Origin: Arthrobacter sp. SO5
GTDB lineage: Bacteria; Actinomycetota; Actinomycetes; Actinomycetales; Micrococcaceae
Reading direction: 5' to 3'
NCBI RefSeq assembly: GCF_020532805.1
Contig: NZ_MQTQ01000065.1
Coordinates: forward strand, 70,146-134,145
DNA length: 64,000 nucleotides
Part shown: piece by piece, positions 28,461 through 39,575 of the stretch
Layout of the letters: each line of letters opens with the position of its first letter
How positions within the stretch are numbered: the stretch's first letter is position 1
Translations under genes and position numbers: made by a program
The notes under the pieces: model-generated
The model's database searches: none
Seen by the model: the letters and a program-made list of their open reading frames with translations, nothing else
What the model was told of the DNA's origin: nothing

Positions 28461-29585
28461 ATGACCCCCACCTCTACCCCCACGCAGCAGCTCTCCGATG
28501 CCGGCGTCTCGATCTGGCTCGATGACCTCTCCCGCGGGCGCCTCGACACGGGCACCCTGCGCACACTCATTGAAGAGAAGAATGTTGTCGGTGTCACCAC
28601 GAACCCCAGCATCTTCCACGCGGCGATCACCGCCGGCCACGACTACGACGCCGTCATCGCCGCCCAGGCGGCAGCCGGCGCCAGCGTCGAGCAGACCGTC
28701 TTCGCCATCACGACGACGGACGTCGCGGACGCCTGCGACCTCTTCGCCCCGGTGGCTGCCGCCAGTAACGGCGTCGACGGCCGCGTCTCGATCGAAGTGG
28801 ACCCCCGCCTCGCGTGGGACACCGCCGGCACAATCACCGAGGCCAAGGAACTCTACGCCAAGGTCAACAAGGACAACGTCCTGATCAAGATCCCGGCCAC
28901 CCTCGAGGGCCTGGAAGCCATCACGGCCACCTTGGCAGCCGGCATCAGCGTCAACGTCACCCTGATCTTCTCGCTGGAGCGCTACCGCGCCGTCATCAAC
29001 GCCTTCCAGAGCGGACTGGAGCAGGCCAGGGACAACGGCCATGACCTCGCCAGGATCCATTCGGTGGCCTCCTTCTTCGTCTCCCGCGTGGATTCCGAAA
29101 TCGACAAGCGCCTCGACGCGATCGGCACCGACGAGGCACGCGCCCTCAAGGGCAAGGCCGGGCTGGCGAACGCCCGCCTCGCCTACCAGGTCTACGAAGA
29201 GCTCTTCTCCACCGAGCGCTGGGCCGTCCTGGCGGACGCCGGAGCCCGCCCGCAGCGTCCGCTGTGGGCCTCCACGGGTGTGAAGGACCCGGCCTACCCG
29301 GACACCCTGTACGTCACGGAACTCGTCGCCCCCGGCGTCGTGAACACCATGCCGGAAAAGACTCTCGACGCGACGTTTGACCACGGCACCGTCACCGGCA
29401 ACACGATCAGCCGCGGCTACGACGACGCCAACGCCACGCTGAACGCCCTCGACGCCCTCGGCATCTCCTACAACGAGGTTGTCGCGGTGCTCGAGTCCGA
29501 AGGCCTGGACAAGTTCGTGGCGAGCTGGAAGGAACTTCTGGCCGACGTCGAGGTTGCCCTCGCCGCTGCCCGGAAGGACGCCTAG
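28461..29585 (+). CDS. tal: transaldolase
   Basis: A 374-residue TIM-barrel enzyme that transfers dihydroxyacetone from sedoheptulose 7-phosphate to glyceraldehyde 3-phosphate. The [13 protein letters not shown] strand and the Schiff-base lysine in [17 protein letters not shown] are present. It is the longer actinobacterial type. ATG has an AGGAG site 5 bp upstream. It lies 66 bp after tkt and 4 bp before pgi. Confidence 0.95.
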   Translation: MTPTSTPTQQLSDAGVSIWLDDLSRGRLDTGTLRTLIEEKNVVGVTTNPSIFHAAITAGHDYDAVIAAQAAAGASVEQTVFAITTTDVADACDLFAPVAAASNGVDGRVSIEVDPRLAWDTAGTITEAKELYAKVNKDNVLIKIPATLEGLEAITATLAAGISVNVTLIFSLERYRAVINAFQSGLEQARDNGHDLARIHSVASFFVSRVDSEIDKRLDAIGTDEARALKGKAGLANARLAYQVYEELFSTERWAVLADAGARPQRPLWASTGVKDPAYPDTLYVTELVAPGVVNTMPEKTLDATFDHGTVTGNTISRGYDDANATLNALDALGISYNEVVAVLESEGLDKFVASWKELLADVEVALAAARKDA

Positions 29586-29589
29586 CCCC

Positions 29590-31224
29590 ATGACCACCCT
29601 CAGCTACGACGCCACGGGCGCCGCCCGCCTGGCCCACGACCAGCACCTGCCCGCCCTGCTCCAGGACAAGGTGGCCACCCGGATCTTCGCCAAGGACCCC
29701 ACCCTGTGGGGCCCCGACGCCGAGGCCGAGGCTGCCGTCCGGCTCGGCTGGGTTGAGGCCGCCACCCTCTCCCAGCCGCTCGTGGCGGAGATCCTGGCAC
29801 TCCGCGACGAGCTCCGCTCGGAAGGGGTCACCCGGATTGTGCTGTGCGGAATGGGCGGTTCCTCGCTGGCCCCCGAGGTCATCGCCGGAACAGCGGGCGT
29901 CGAGCTGACAGTGCTGGACAGCACCGACCCGGAACAGGTCGCCGCCGCCCTCGCGGACCGGCTGAGCGAAACCGCGATCGTGGTGTCCTCGAAGTCAGGC
30001 TCCACCCTGGAGACGGACTCCCAGCGGCGGATCTTCGAGCACGCGTTCACCGAAGCCGGGCTTGACGCGAAGAGCCGGATCATCATTGTCACCGATCCGG
30101 GTTCACCGCTGGACAAGTCCTCCCGTGAGACCGGCTACCGTGCCGTCTTCAACGCCGACCCCAACGTCGGCGGACGCTATTCGGCCCTCACGGCGTTCGG
30201 ACTGGTGCCGTGCGGCCTCGCCGGCGTCGACATCCAGGCTTTCCTGGACGAGGCGGAAGAAGCCGCCGAGGTCCTGAACGAGGACGGCGCGGAGAACATC
30301 GGCCTCGCGCTCGGCGCCGCCCTGGGCGGCACGAACCCGCTGCGCAACAAGATCGTCATCGCCGAGGACGGATCGGGCATCAAGGGATTCGCCGACTGGG
30401 CCGAGCAGCTCATCGCCGAATCCACCGGCAAGTCCGGTACCGGCGTGCTGCCGGTCGTGGCAGGACCCTCCTCGCCGGAAGCCGTCCGCGGCGCCGCCGA
30501 CGTTTTGGTGATCCGGCTCGTCGCCCCTGACGCCGACGTCCAGCTCGGCGAGAACGAAGTGGCGATCGCCGGCGGACTGGCCACGCAGATGATGACGTGG
30601 GAGTTCGCCACGGTTGTGGCCGGGCGCCTCCTCGGCATCAATCCCTTTGACCAGCCGGACGTCGAGGCCGCCAAGGTGGCCGCCCGCGGTCTGCTGGATG
30701 CCCAGCCGGACCCGACGCCGGCAAACTTCACCGACGGCGCCATCGAGGTCCGCGGCGGGGACTGGCTCGGCGGCGCCGGCAGTGCCGCGGAAGCGGTGGG
30801 CGCACTGGTCCGGGAGCTCGGCGCGGACGGCTACCTCAGCGTCCAGGCCTACCTTGACCGGCTCGCCTACGCGCCGCTGGAGGGTGTCCGGGACCAGCTG
30901 GCAGCGCTCAGCGGCCGTCCCGTCACGTTCGGCTGGGGCCCGCGGTTCCTGCACTCCACCGGCCAGTTCCACAAGGGCGGGCCCGGGATCGGCGTCTTCC
31001 TGCAGGTGACGGCCGCGGCCGATGCCGACCTCGCCATCCCGGACCGTCCCTTCACCTTCGGCGAACTGATCTCGGCGCAGGCGGCCGGCGACGCCCAGGT
31101 GCTTTCCGATCACCGCCGTCCGGTCTTGCGCCTGCACCTCACGGACCGCGCAGCCGGCGTCCGCCAGTTGCAGGATCTCGTCACGACGCTCGCCGGCCAG
31201 GCCGCACCCTCCCTCGAAAGCTAA
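29590..31224 (+). CDS. pgi: glucose-6-phosphate isomerase
   Basis: A 544-residue phosphosugar isomerase converting glucose 6-phosphate to fructose 6-phosphate. Sugar-phosphate binding segments CGMGGSSLAPEV and SSKSGSTLETDSQ are clear, as are GGRYSALTAFGLVP and the C-terminal FLHSTGQFHKGGPGIG. It is of the actinobacterial type that in some species is fused to transaldolase; here the two genes are separate, 4 bp apart. ATG at 29590 was chosen over an upstream frame that overlaps tal. Confidence 0.93.
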   Translation: MTTLSYDATGAARLAHDQHLPALLQDKVATRIFAKDPTLWGPDAEAEAAVRLGWVEAATLSQPLVAEILALRDELRSEGVTRIVLCGMGGSSLAPEVIAGTAGVELTVLDSTDPEQVAAALADRLSETAIVVSSKSGSTLETDSQRRIFEHAFTEAGLDAKSRIIIVTDPGSPLDKSSRETGYRAVFNADPNVGGRYSALTAFGLVPCGLAGVDIQAFLDEAEEAAEVLNEDGAENIGLALGAALGGTNPLRNKIVIAEDGSGIKGFADWAEQLIAESTGKSGTGVLPVVAGPSSPEAVRGAADVLVIRLVAPDADVQLGENEVAIAGGLATQMMTWEFATVVAGRLLGINPFDQPDVEAAKVAARGLLDAQPDPTPANFTDGAIEVRGGDWLGGAGSAAEAVGALVRELGADGYLSVQAYLDRLAYAPLEGVRDQLAALSGRPVTFGWGPRFLHSTGQFHKGGPGIGVFLQVTAAADADLAIPDRPFTFGELISAQAAGDAQVLSDHRRPVLRLHLTDRAAGVRQLQDLVTTLAGQAAPSLES

Positions 31225-31238
31225 GGCACCCACGCAAA

Positions 31239-32801
31239 ATGCCAGAAACAATGACCGGCGGCCGGAAGCCCGCGGGCCGGGGGCGCAACCCGCTCCGGGA
31301 CCCGCGGGACCGCCGCCTGAACCGCATCGCCGGACCGTCCTCGCTGGTCCTGTTCGGGGTCACGGGGGACCTCGCCCGCAAGAAGCTCATGCCGGCCGTC
31401 TACGACCTTGCCAACCGCGGACTGCTCCCGCCCAGCTTCGCCCTGGTGGGCTTCGCCCGGCGGCAGTGGGACAACGAGGACTTCGCCGCCGAAGTGAAAG
31501 CTGCGGTGAAGGCCTACGCCCGGACCCCGTTCGACGAAACGGTGTGGAAGCAGCTGTCCGAGGGCATCCGCTTCGTGCAGGGCGAGTTCGACGACGACGA
31601 CGCCTTCGAGCGGCTCAGCGACACCGTCGATGAGCTCGACGAACAGCGCGGAACCCGCGGCAACCACGCGTTCTACCTCTCCATCCCGCCAAACGCCTTC
31701 GAGCAGGTCTGCCGGCAGCTGTCCAAGCACGGCCTGGCGCAGGCCGAGGGCGACAAATGGCGCCGGGTGGTCATCGAGAAGCCCTTCGGGCACAACCTCG
31801 AATCGGCCCGCCAGCTCAACGACATCGTCGAGTCGGTCTTCCCGCCGGACGCGGTCTTCCGGATCGACCACTACTTGGGTAAAGAGACGGTCCAGAACAT
31901 CCTGGCGCTGCGCTTCGCCAACCAGCTCTTCGAGCCGCTGTGGAACGCCAACTACGTGGACCACGTGCAGATCACCATGGCCGAGGACATCGGCACCGGC
32001 GGCCGGGCCGGGTATTACGACGGCGTGGGCGCGGCACGCGACGTCATCCAGAACCACCTCCTGCAGCTGCTCGCGCTGACCGCCATGGAGGAGCCGATCT
32101 CCTTCAACGCGGACCACCTGCGCGCCGAAAAGGAAAAGGTCCTCGCCGCCGTGAGGCTCCCCGAGGACCTTTCCACCCACTCGGCCCGCGGTCAGTTCAC
32201 GGGCGGCTGGCAGGGCGGCGAAAAGGTCGTCGGCTATCTGGAGGAGGACGGCATCCCGGCCGACTCCAAGACGGAGACGTTCGCCGCGATCCGGGTGGAC
32301 ATCAACACCCGGCGCTGGTCCGGGGTGCCGTTCTACCTGCGCGCCGGCAAACGGCTGGGCCGCCGGGTGACGGAGATCGCCGTCGTGCTCAAGCGCGCCC
32401 CCAACCTGCTCTTCACGGACCACGGTGAGGACGACTTCGGCCAGAACGCCGTCGTGATCCGGGTCCAGCCCGACGAGGGCGCCACCATCCGCTTCGGTTC
32501 CAAAGTCCCCGGCACCCAGATGGAAGTCCGCGACGTGACCATGGACTTCGGTTACGGGCACTCCTTCACCGAATCCAGCCCCGAGGCCTACGAACGCCTC
32601 ATCCTCGATGTGCTGCTCGGCGAGCCGCCGCTGTTCCCGCGCCACGCGGAGGTGGAGCTGTCCTGGAAAATCCTCGATCCCTTCGAGGACTACTGGGCGT
32701 CCCTGAACGAACAGCCCGAGCCCTACGGACCCGGAAGCTGGGGCCCCGCCTCCGCCGACGAGCTCCTTGCCCGCGACGGACGAACCTGGAGAAGGCCATG
32801 A
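31239..32801 (+). CDS. zwf: glucose-6-phosphate dehydrogenase
   Basis: A 520-residue enzyme opening the oxidative pentose phosphate pathway and making NADPH. The dinucleotide motif GVTGDLARKK starts at residue 40 and the substrate/active-site motif RIDHYLGKE spans 208-216, followed by the conserved FANQLFEPLWN. Length is normal. The start is 14 bp after pgi, without a clear ribosome site. The last 4 bp overlap opcA, its assembly factor. Confidence 0.96.
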   Translation: MPETMTGGRKPAGRGRNPLRDPRDRRLNRIAGPSSLVLFGVTGDLARKKLMPAVYDLANRGLLPPSFALVGFARRQWDNEDFAAEVKAAVKAYARTPFDETVWKQLSEGIRFVQGEFDDDDAFERLSDTVDELDEQRGTRGNHAFYLSIPPNAFEQVCRQLSKHGLAQAEGDKWRRVVIEKPFGHNLESARQLNDIVESVFPPDAVFRIDHYLGKETVQNILALRFANQLFEPLWNANYVDHVQITMAEDIGTGGRAGYYDGVGAARDVIQNHLLQLLALTAMEEPISFNADHLRAEKEKVLAAVRLPEDLSTHSARGQFTGGWQGGEKVVGYLEEDGIPADSKTETFAAIRVDINTRRWSGVPFYLRAGKRLGRRVTEIAVVLKRAPNLLFTDHGEDDFGQNAVVIRVQPDEGATIRFGSKVPGTQMEVRDVTMDFGYGHSFTESSPEAYERLILDVLLGEPPLFPRHAEVELSWKILDPFEDYWASLNEQPEPYGPGSWGPASADELLARDGRTWRRP

Positions 32802-33739
32802 TCGTAGATCTTCCCGACACCACCACCTCCAAGATCTCCAAGAAGCTCATGGCCCTGCGCGAGCAGGGCGGCGTGATCGCGCTGGGCCGGGTGCTGACCC
32901 TGGTGGTGGTCACCAAGTCCGGGCTGGAAGAGGAGGCCATCGAGGCCGCCAACGAGGCCAGCCGGGAGCACCCTTGCCGGATCATCGTCCTGGCCGACGC
33001 CGGGGCCAAGACCCCGACCCGGCTCGACGCGCAGATCCGGGTGGGCGGCGACGCCGGAGCCTCCGAGGTGGTCGTGCTGCGCGGTTACGGTGAGCTCGCC
33101 GAGGAAAGCGAATCGCTCGTCGCGGCCCTGCTCCTGCCGGATGCGCCGATCGTGGCCTGGTGGCCGCACGGGGCCCCGAAGAACGCCTGCGAGACCTCCA
33201 TCGGCAGGATCGCCCACCGCCGGATCACGGATTCGGCCAACGAGGCCGATCCGCAGCGCGCACTCGAGAACATCCGCCGCACCTACAGGGACGGCGACAC
33301 CGATCTTGCCTGGACCCGGCTGACCAACTGGCGGATCCAGCTTGCCGCGGCGCTGGACCAGGTGGACGCGTCCCCGGTGACGGCGGTCGCCGTCGAAGGG
33401 GCCTCCGACTCCCCCAGCACCATCCTGCTCGCTGCCTGGCTGACGGTGGCCCTGGACGCACCGGTGACGATCGTCGCGGACCCCGCCGGCACCGGCATCC
33501 GGCGCGTCCGGCTCACCCGCACCGGCGGGGACGTGCAGCTCTTCCGGCCGGGCCTCACCGTCGCCGAACTGACCCAGCCCGGGCAGCCGGTCCAACGGAT
33601 CTCGCTGCCGCGCCGCAGCCTGAAGGACTGCCTGGCCGAGGAGCTGCGCCGGCTGGATCCCGACGAAGTGTTCGGTGAAGTGATTACTATTGGACTGCCC
33701 CGTACCAACCTAAGGAGTGTCCGTCCCAGTGAGCGCTGA
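32798..33739 (+). CDS. opcA: glucose-6-phosphate dehydrogenase assembly protein OpcA
   Basis: A 313-residue cytosolic protein needed for G6PDH oligomerisation or activity in cyanobacteria and actinobacteria. It begins MIVDLPDTTTSKISKKLMALRE, and carries the LLLPDAPIVAWWPHGAP segment and the ALENIRRTYRDGDTDLAWTR region that define the family. ATG overlaps zwf by 4 bp and the stop overlaps pgl by 11 bp. Confidence 0.93.
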   Translation: MIVDLPDTTTSKISKKLMALREQGGVIALGRVLTLVVVTKSGLEEEAIEAANEASREHPCRIIVLADAGAKTPTRLDAQIRVGGDAGASEVVVLRGYGELAEESESLVAALLLPDAPIVAWWPHGAPKNACETSIGRIAHRRITDSANEADPQRALENIRRTYRDGDTDLAWTRLTNWRIQLAAALDQVDASPVTAVAVEGASDSPSTILLAAWLTVALDAPVTIVADPAGTGIRRVRLTRTGGDVQLFRPGLTVAELTQPGQPVQRISLPRRSLKDCLAEELRRLDPDEVFGEVITIGLPRTNLRSVRPSER

Positions 33740-34535
33740 CCCCAGAGTAAGCATCCATCCCGACTCGTCCGTGCTCATGGCCGCGATCGCGGCCCGCCTG
33801 ATAACCAAGCTTGTGGATATCCAGGACAGACACGGCGAGGCGACAGTGGTGCTTACCGGGGGCTCGATGGGAATCGGCTCGCTCAAGGCCGTGGCCGACT
33901 CGCCGGCGGCGCCGGCGGTCGATTGGTCCAAGGTGAACTTCTGGTGGGGCGATGAACGCTTTGTGGCCGCGGACGATCCCGAGCGCAACGCGGGCCAGGC
34001 GCAGGAGGCGCTGCTCTCCCGCATTGCGGCGGACCCGGCCCGTATCCACGTGCCGGGATCCGCGGATGACTTCGCGACGCCCGAGGAAGCTGCTGCGGAC
34101 TATGCCCGGCGGCTCGCGGAAGCGGCGGCTGCTGAGCACGCAGCCGATATGTCCGATGACCGTCCGGAGAGCCCGGGGACGCTCCCCCGTTTCGACATTG
34201 TCCTGCTGGGCGTCGGACCGGACGCGCACGTGGCCTCGCTCTTCCCCGAGCACGCCGGCATCCGGGAAAAGGAAATGACCGTCGTGGGCGTCCGGAATTC
34301 ACCCAAGCCCCCGCCCCTGCGGGTGTCCCTGACCCTGCCGGCGATCAACAGCGCCTCGGAGATCTGGATGGTGGTGGCCGGCGAGGACAAGGCCGGCGCT
34401 GTGGGGCTGGCGCTGGCCGGCGCGAACCCGGTGCAGGTGCCGGCGGCAGGTCCCCGCGGCCGGAACGAAACGCTGTGGCTGATCGACGAGAACGCGGCCG
34501 CGAGGGTTCCGGAACAGTTGGTCCGCAAAGGCTAA
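33729..34535 (+). CDS. pgl: 6-phosphogluconolactonase
   Basis: A 268-residue enzyme hydrolysing 6-phosphogluconolactone. The DevB/Pgl family motifs are present: VVLTGGSMG, VNFWWGDERFVAADDPERN and LLGVGPDAHVASLFPEH. GTG at 33729 is preferred because AAGGAG at 33712-33717 lies at the right distance; GTG at 33717 overlaps that site. It is the last gene of the carbon operon and is convergent with rbpA after 12 bp. Confidence 0.94.
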   Translation: MSADPRVSIHPDSSVLMAAIAARLITKLVDIQDRHGEATVVLTGGSMGIGSLKAVADSPAAPAVDWSKVNFWWGDERFVAADDPERNAGQAQEALLSRIAADPARIHVPGSADDFATPEEAAADYARRLAEAAAAEHAADMSDDRPESPGTLPRFDIVLLGVGPDAHVASLFPEHAGIREKEMTVVGVRNSPKPPPLRVSLTLPAINSASEIWMVVAGEDKAGAVGLALAGANPVQVPAAGPRGRNETLWLIDENAAARVPEQLVRKG

Positions 34536-34547
34536 CCCGCCCGGGTG

Positions 34548-34922
34548 CTACGGGAGGTTCCGGCTGGCCCGCAGTCTCTCCAGCGCTCCGGCCAGGACGT
34601 CTTCGGCGTCCTGGCTGGAGCGCCGTTCTTTGACGTAATCGAGGTGGCTTTTGTACCCCTCCGGTTGAATGTCCTCGAGGGCGAACTGCGACTCGTCCCG
34701 GGTGCCTGTGCCGCCGCAGTGGCGGCAGTCCCAGACGCCGGGGATCTGGTCCTCGGGAAGCTGGGCGAAAACGAGTGCCGTTTCGTGGCCCTTGGCGCAC
34801 CAGTAGGAGACACGGATGCGGGGTTGCCGCGCCGCCGCCCCGTCCCGGGGTTCCTGGCGGGGCGAGGCCCCTTCGGTGGCTCCTACGCGGACGCCCTTGA
34901 ATCCGGAGGCGGAATGCAGCAT
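34548..34922 (-). CDS. rbpA: RNA polymerase-binding protein RbpA
   Basis: A 124-residue actinobacterial transcription factor that binds RNA polymerase and the principal sigma factor and stabilises open complexes. The core zinc-ribbon-like residues are C42, H46, C66 and C69, and the sigma-interacting C-terminal helix is HLDYVKERRSSQDAEDVLAGAL. ATG 34922 has an AGGAG site 7 bp upstream; a 14-residue longer frame lacks this. A TACACT box lies about 50 bp upstream. Confidence 0.93.
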   Translation of the reverse strand: MLHSASGFKGVRVGATEGASPRQEPRDGAAARQPRIRVSYWCAKGHETALVFAQLPEDQIPGVWDCRHCGGTGTRDESQFALEDIQPEGYKSHLDYVKERRSSQDAEDVLAGALERLRASRNLP

Positions 34923-34972
34923 CGTGAACTCCTGGCTACTGAAGTGGTGGGTATGTGCACGCAATCAGCGCC

Positions 34973-34978
34973 AGTGTA
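34973..34978 (-). promoter_or_regulatory. rbpA -10 box
   Basis: TACACT on the minus strand gives an expected leader of about 45 nt ending in an AGGAG site. The -35 region (GGGAAC) is weak and only loosely SigR-like. Confidence 0.4.
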
Positions 34979-35002
34979 GATCTTCAGTTCCCGATGCCGG
35001 GA

Positions 35003-35027
35003 GGGCCAAAAGGACCGCTTTTGACCC
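35003..35027 (-). terminator. terminator after secG
   Basis: GGGTCAAAAG and its near complement (one mismatch) form a 10-bp stem with a 5-nt loop, 16 bp after the secG stop. It closes the gap-pgk-tpiA-secG transcript. Confidence 0.65.
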
Positions 35028-35042
35028 TTGTCGAAAGGCGTC

Positions 35043-35300
35043 CTAGGAGTCGGCGCCGGTGCTGAACCGCATGATCAGGCCCAGACCGATGATCACCAGG
35101 CCCCACGTGATGCCCAGGATGATCGTGAAGCGGTTCAGGTTCCGCTCGGCAACGCCGGAGGAGCTGAGTCCGGAGCTCATGCCGCCACCGAACATGTCCG
35201 ACAGACCGCCGCCACGCCCCTTGTGGAGGAGGATGAGCAGGGTCAGCAGGAGACTGGTGATGCCCAGGAGAACCTGCAGAATGACATGAAGAACGTCCAC
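35043..35300 (-). CDS. secG: preprotein translocase subunit SecG
   Basis: An 85-residue membrane protein with two hydrophobic helices (residues 3-25 and about 58-78) around a Gly/Ser-rich loop (KGRGGGLSDMFGGGMSSG), the standard SecG layout. It assists protein export by SecYE. GTG start with an AAAGG ribosome site. It follows tpiA as in most actinobacteria. Confidence 0.95.
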   Translation of the reverse strand: MDVLHVILQVLLGITSLLLTLLILLHKGRGGGLSDMFGGGMSSGLSSSGVAERNLNRFTIILGITWGLVIIGLGLIMRFSTGADS

Positions 35301-35349
35301 GACGGCCTTTCAGAAGAATTGGATTGCGGGGGCCACGACTGTGTCCGGA

Positions 35350-36165
35350 CTAATCCGTCAGCAGGTGACTCTCGAACCTGACAATATTAGCAAACTCGGC
35401 GGCATCCAGGCTGGCACCACCAACAAGCAATCCATCCACGTCGCGTTCGTGGAGGATGGACGCGGCGTTGCTGGCCTTGACCGAACCGCCGTAGAGGAGC
35501 CGGGTCTTGTTGGCGACGTCCGCGCCGAAGAGGGTGGCGAGCTCGGCGCGGATGGCGGCGCACATTTCCTGGGCGTCCCCGGGTCCGGCGACTTCGCCTG
35601 TTCCGATGGCCCAGACAGGCTCGTACGCGACCACAAGCTCGGCGGCCTGTTCCGGCGTGAGGCCGTCGACGCCGGCACGGAGCTGGGCGAGCGTGTGGTC
35701 AACGTGGGTGCCGGCCTGGCGGATCTCGAGGCCCTCGCCGACACAGAGTACCGGGGTGATGCCGTGCCGGAACGCGGCTTTGGTCTTGGCGTTGAGCAGC
35801 TCGTCGGTTTCGTGGTGGTGGGTGCGGCGTTCGCTGTGGCCGACCAGGACGTAACGGCAGCCGAGCTTGGACAGGAACTGGCCCGAGACTTCGCCGGTGT
35901 AGGCGCCGGAGTCGAACTGGGAGAGGTCCTGGCCGCCGTAGACGACTTTGAGTTCATCGCCCTGGACAAGCGTCTGGACGCCGCGGAGATCGGTGAACGG
36001 CGGGAACACGGCGACCTCCACCCGGCTGAAGTCGTGCTTGGCGTCGGACAGGGTCCAGGCCAGTTTCTGCAGGAGGGTGATGCCCTGGACGTGGTCCATG
36101 TTCATCTTCCAGTTTCCCGCGATGAAGGGCGTGCGGCCGAAGGTGCCGTTAGTTGACGTAGTCAC
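35350..36165 (-). CDS. tpiA: triose-phosphate isomerase
   Basis: A 271-residue TIM barrel that interconverts dihydroxyacetone phosphate and glyceraldehyde 3-phosphate. Seen: FIAGNWKMN with the catalytic lysine, [10 protein letters not shown] with the electrophilic histidine, [13 protein letters not shown] with the catalytic glutamate, and [12 protein letters not shown] for phosphate binding. GTG start with a GGAG site. An 81-bp gap separates it from pgk and contains a GGGCGCC/GGCGCCC inverted repeat that might form a small hairpin. Confidence 0.96.
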   Translation of the reverse strand: MTTSTNGTFGRTPFIAGNWKMNMDHVQGITLLQKLAWTLSDAKHDFSRVEVAVFPPFTDLRGVQTLVQGDELKVVYGGQDLSQFDSGAYTGEVSGQFLSKLGCRYVLVGHSERRTHHHETDELLNAKTKAAFRHGITPVLCVGEGLEIRQAGTHVDHTLAQLRAGVDGLTPEQAAELVVAYEPVWAIGTGEVAGPGDAQEMCAAIRAELATLFGADVANKTRLLYGGSVKASNAASILHERDVDGLLVGGASLDAAEFANIVRFESHLLTD

Positions 36166-36246
36166 GTGGTCTCCAAAAAATTCGTTGCAGTGGAACAGCC
36201 GGCAGGGCGCCCAGTCCGGAGACAGGCGCCCCGCCTGCTGGCGGGT

Positions 36247-37473
36247 CTAGCGGTCCAGGACGCTCAATCCGGGGAGTTCCTTGCCTTCAAGGTACTCAAG
36301 GCTGGCGCCGCCGCCGGTGGAAATGTGCCCGAACTGGTCATCGGCGAAGCCGAGGGTCCGGACCGCAGCGGCGGAGTCGCCGCCGCCCACGACGGTGAAC
36401 GCTTCCGTCTCCGTGAGCGCCTGGGCGATGGCCCGGGTGCCGGCGGCGAAGGCGGGGAACTCGAAGACGCCCATGGGTCCGTTCCAGAACACCGTCCTGG
36501 CGCCCCTGATCCGTGCCGCGAAGGCCGCCGCCGATTCCGGACCGATGTCCAGGCCGATCCCCTGGGCTCCGAAGCTGCTGCCCTCGATGGCGTCCGCACG
36601 GACCGTTTCGTAGTCCGCGTCCGCGGCGAACGTGCCGGCCACCACGACGTCGGTGGGAACCACGAATTCAGTCCCGGCGTCCGCAGCGCGCTTGAGATAG
36701 TCCTGGACGACCGGGATCTGGTCCGCTTCCAGCAGGCTGCCGGCCACCTTGTGGCCGGCAGCTGCGAGGAAGGTGAACAGCATGCCGCCGCCGACCAGGA
36801 TGGTGTCTGCCTTGCCGATGAGGTTCTCGATCACGGCCAGCTTGTCCGAGACCTTGGAACCGCCCAGCACCACCACGTAGGGCCGCTGGGTGTCGGTGGT
36901 GAGCTTGCGGAGCACCTCGACTTCGGTGCGGACGAGGTCGCCCTGGTAGGACGGCAGCCGGGTCGCGACGTCGTACACGCTGGCATGCCTGCGGTGCACG
37001 GCGCCAAAGGCGTCGTCCACGAAGGCGCCGTGGGAACCGGTGAGGGCCACGAGCTCATCCGCGAACGCGCCGCGCTCGGCGTCGTCCTTGGAGGTCTCGC
37101 GGGCGTCGAAGCGCACGTTCTCCAGCACCAGGGCCTCGCCGTCCTGCAGCGCCGCAGCCGATGCCTTGGCGGAGCCGCCGACGGTGTCTTTCGCGAGGGA
37201 GACCTTGAAGGAGGCAAGCTCGGCGAGCCGCGCCACGGCGGGCGTGAGCGAGTACTTGTCCTCAGGCGCCCCCTTGGGACGGCCGAGGTGTGCTGTGACC
37301 AGCACGCGGGCGCCGGCGTCCGTGAGCTTCGCAAGCACTGGCAGGGAGGCCTTGATGCGGCCGTCGTCAGTCACTGAAGAGCCGTCGAGCGGCACGTTCA
37401 GGTCACTTCTGACCAGAACGTACCGCCCGCGGACACCATCAGCGATCAGTTCGTCGAGGGTGTGGAATGTCAT
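36247..37473 (-). CDS. pgk: phosphoglycerate kinase
   Basis: A 408-residue two-domain kinase that makes ATP from 1,3-bisphosphoglycerate. Markers: [13 protein letters not shown] at the N-terminus, [45 protein letters not shown] and a final [13 protein letters not shown]. Length is normal. ATG 37473 is 10 bp after the gap stop; a 27-residue upstream extension overlapping gap is not PGK-like. Confidence 0.96.
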   Translation of the reverse strand: MTFHTLDELIADGVRGRYVLVRSDLNVPLDGSSVTDDGRIKASLPVLAKLTDAGARVLVTAHLGRPKGAPEDKYSLTPAVARLAELASFKVSLAKDTVGGSAKASAAALQDGEALVLENVRFDARETSKDDAERGAFADELVALTGSHGAFVDDAFGAVHRRHASVYDVATRLPSYQGDLVRTEVEVLRKLTTDTQRPYVVVLGGSKVSDKLAVIENLIGKADTILVGGGMLFTFLAAAGHKVAGSLLEADQIPVVQDYLKRAADAGTEFVVPTDVVVAGTFAADADYETVRADAIEGSSFGAQGIGLDIGPESAAAFAARIRGARTVFWNGPMGVFEFPAFAAGTRAIAQALTETEAFTVVGGGDSAAAVRTLGFADDQFGHISTGGGASLEYLEGKELPGLSVLDR

Positions 37474-37483
37474 GAGTCTTACC

Positions 37484-38497
<1,014 letters not shown>

Positions 38498-38660
38498 TCA
38501 GTCTCCTTGGTGCTCTTGCAAGCACGACTAGTTGAGAAGGCGCTCAAGCCAACTAACAGATCCCGCACGCCATTGGGCAGAGATGATTTACAGATCGGAG
38601 GGCGACCAGCCACATTGCTGAAGGCTAGCCGCCTTCCGTGACCCATCTTACGTTTATGTT

Positions 38661-38690
38661 GGCCGGACCCCGCAATTGCGGGGTCCGGCC
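38661..38690. terminator. perfect 30-bp palindrome between sodA and gap
   Basis: GGCCGGACCCCGCAA followed directly by its exact complement, with no unpaired loop needed. It lies 90 bp past the sodA stop and 167 bp before gap. It probably ends the sodA transcript; no T tract follows on the minus strand. Confidence 0.7.
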
Positions 38691-38779
38691 GTCCGCGATG
38701 CGGGCCAAACGGCGCGGGTTATGAACTTTGTTACATTTTTGCCCGGTGCATCACGCAGCGGGCACGCAAGCCGGGCTGC

Positions 38780-39403
38780 CTAGAGGGTGATGAGTCCGGT
38801 GGCGTTTTTACGCGCCGCCTCGAAACGCCGGGCGACGTCGGCCCAGTTGACGATGTTCCAGAACGCCTTGACGTAGTCGGCCTTGACGTTGACGTAGTCC
38901 AGGTAGAAGGCGTGCTCCCACATGTCCAGCATCAGCAGCGGGGTGGTGCCCACGGCGACGTTGCCCTGCTGGTCGTAGAGCTGCTCAATGACCAGGTTGC
39001 CGCCGATCGGCTCGTAGGCCAGGAAGGCCCAGCCGGAGCCCTGCAGGGCCAGGGCGGCCGCGCTGAAGTGCGCGCGGAAGGCATCGAAAGAGCCGAAGGC
39101 GTCGTCGATCGCTGCCGCGAGTTCGCCCTCGGGCTTGTCGCCGCCGTCCGGGGAGAGGTTCTTCCAGAACACGGAGTGGTTGATGTGCCCGCCGGTGTGG
39201 AACGCGAGGTCCTTGGAGAGACGGTTGATGTTGGCGAAGTCGCCCTTCCCGCGCGCCTCGGCGAGCTGGGCGAGGGCGTTGTTGGCCCCGGCCACGTACG
39301 CAGCGTGGTGCTTGCTGTGGTGCAGCTCCATGATCCGTGCGGAAATGTGCGGCTCCAGCGCTGCATAGTCATAGCTGAGGTCTGGCAGTACGTACTCGGT
39401 CAC
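38780..39403 (-). CDS. sodA: superoxide dismutase (Mn/Fe type)
   Basis: A 207-residue dismutase. Metal ligands are predicted as H28 (ELHHSKHH), H76 ([10 protein letters not shown]), D160 and H164 ([12 protein letters not shown]). QGSGW at 121-125 is the pattern more often seen in manganese enzymes, but metal choice cannot be fixed from sequence. GTG 39403 is directly preceded by GGAGG, which decides the start; the frame runs much further upstream without SOD homology. It sits between whiA and gap and is probably its own transcript. Confidence 0.94.
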   Translation of the reverse strand: MTEYVLPDLSYDYAALEPHISARIMELHHSKHHAAYVAGANNALAQLAEARGKGDFANINRLSKDLAFHTGGHINHSVFWKNLSPDGGDKPEGELAAAIDDAFGSFDAFRAHFSAAALALQGSGWAFLAYEPIGGNLVIEQLYDQQGNVAVGTTPLLMLDMWEHAFYLDYVNVKADYVKAFWNIVNWADVARRFEAARKNATGLITL

Positions 39404-39575
39404 AAAATCCTCCAATGTCGTGGACAGGTTGTCCGGTTGGTAACTCTCGGATTGTGCATCCGGATGGGTTGGCACCCGGAAGTCTCTGGATCGGGATCCA
39501 TTGCGCATAGCCGCCGGTGGCCCTGAGGTATTCCCCGCCGCCGGATCCGATTCTTCCCGGTGATCCCGGGGACGG

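Noticed and set aside
35003-35027. Hairpin considered as an rbpA leader element
   Set aside because: It lies upstream of the probable rbpA -10 box and just after secG, so terminator is the simpler reading.
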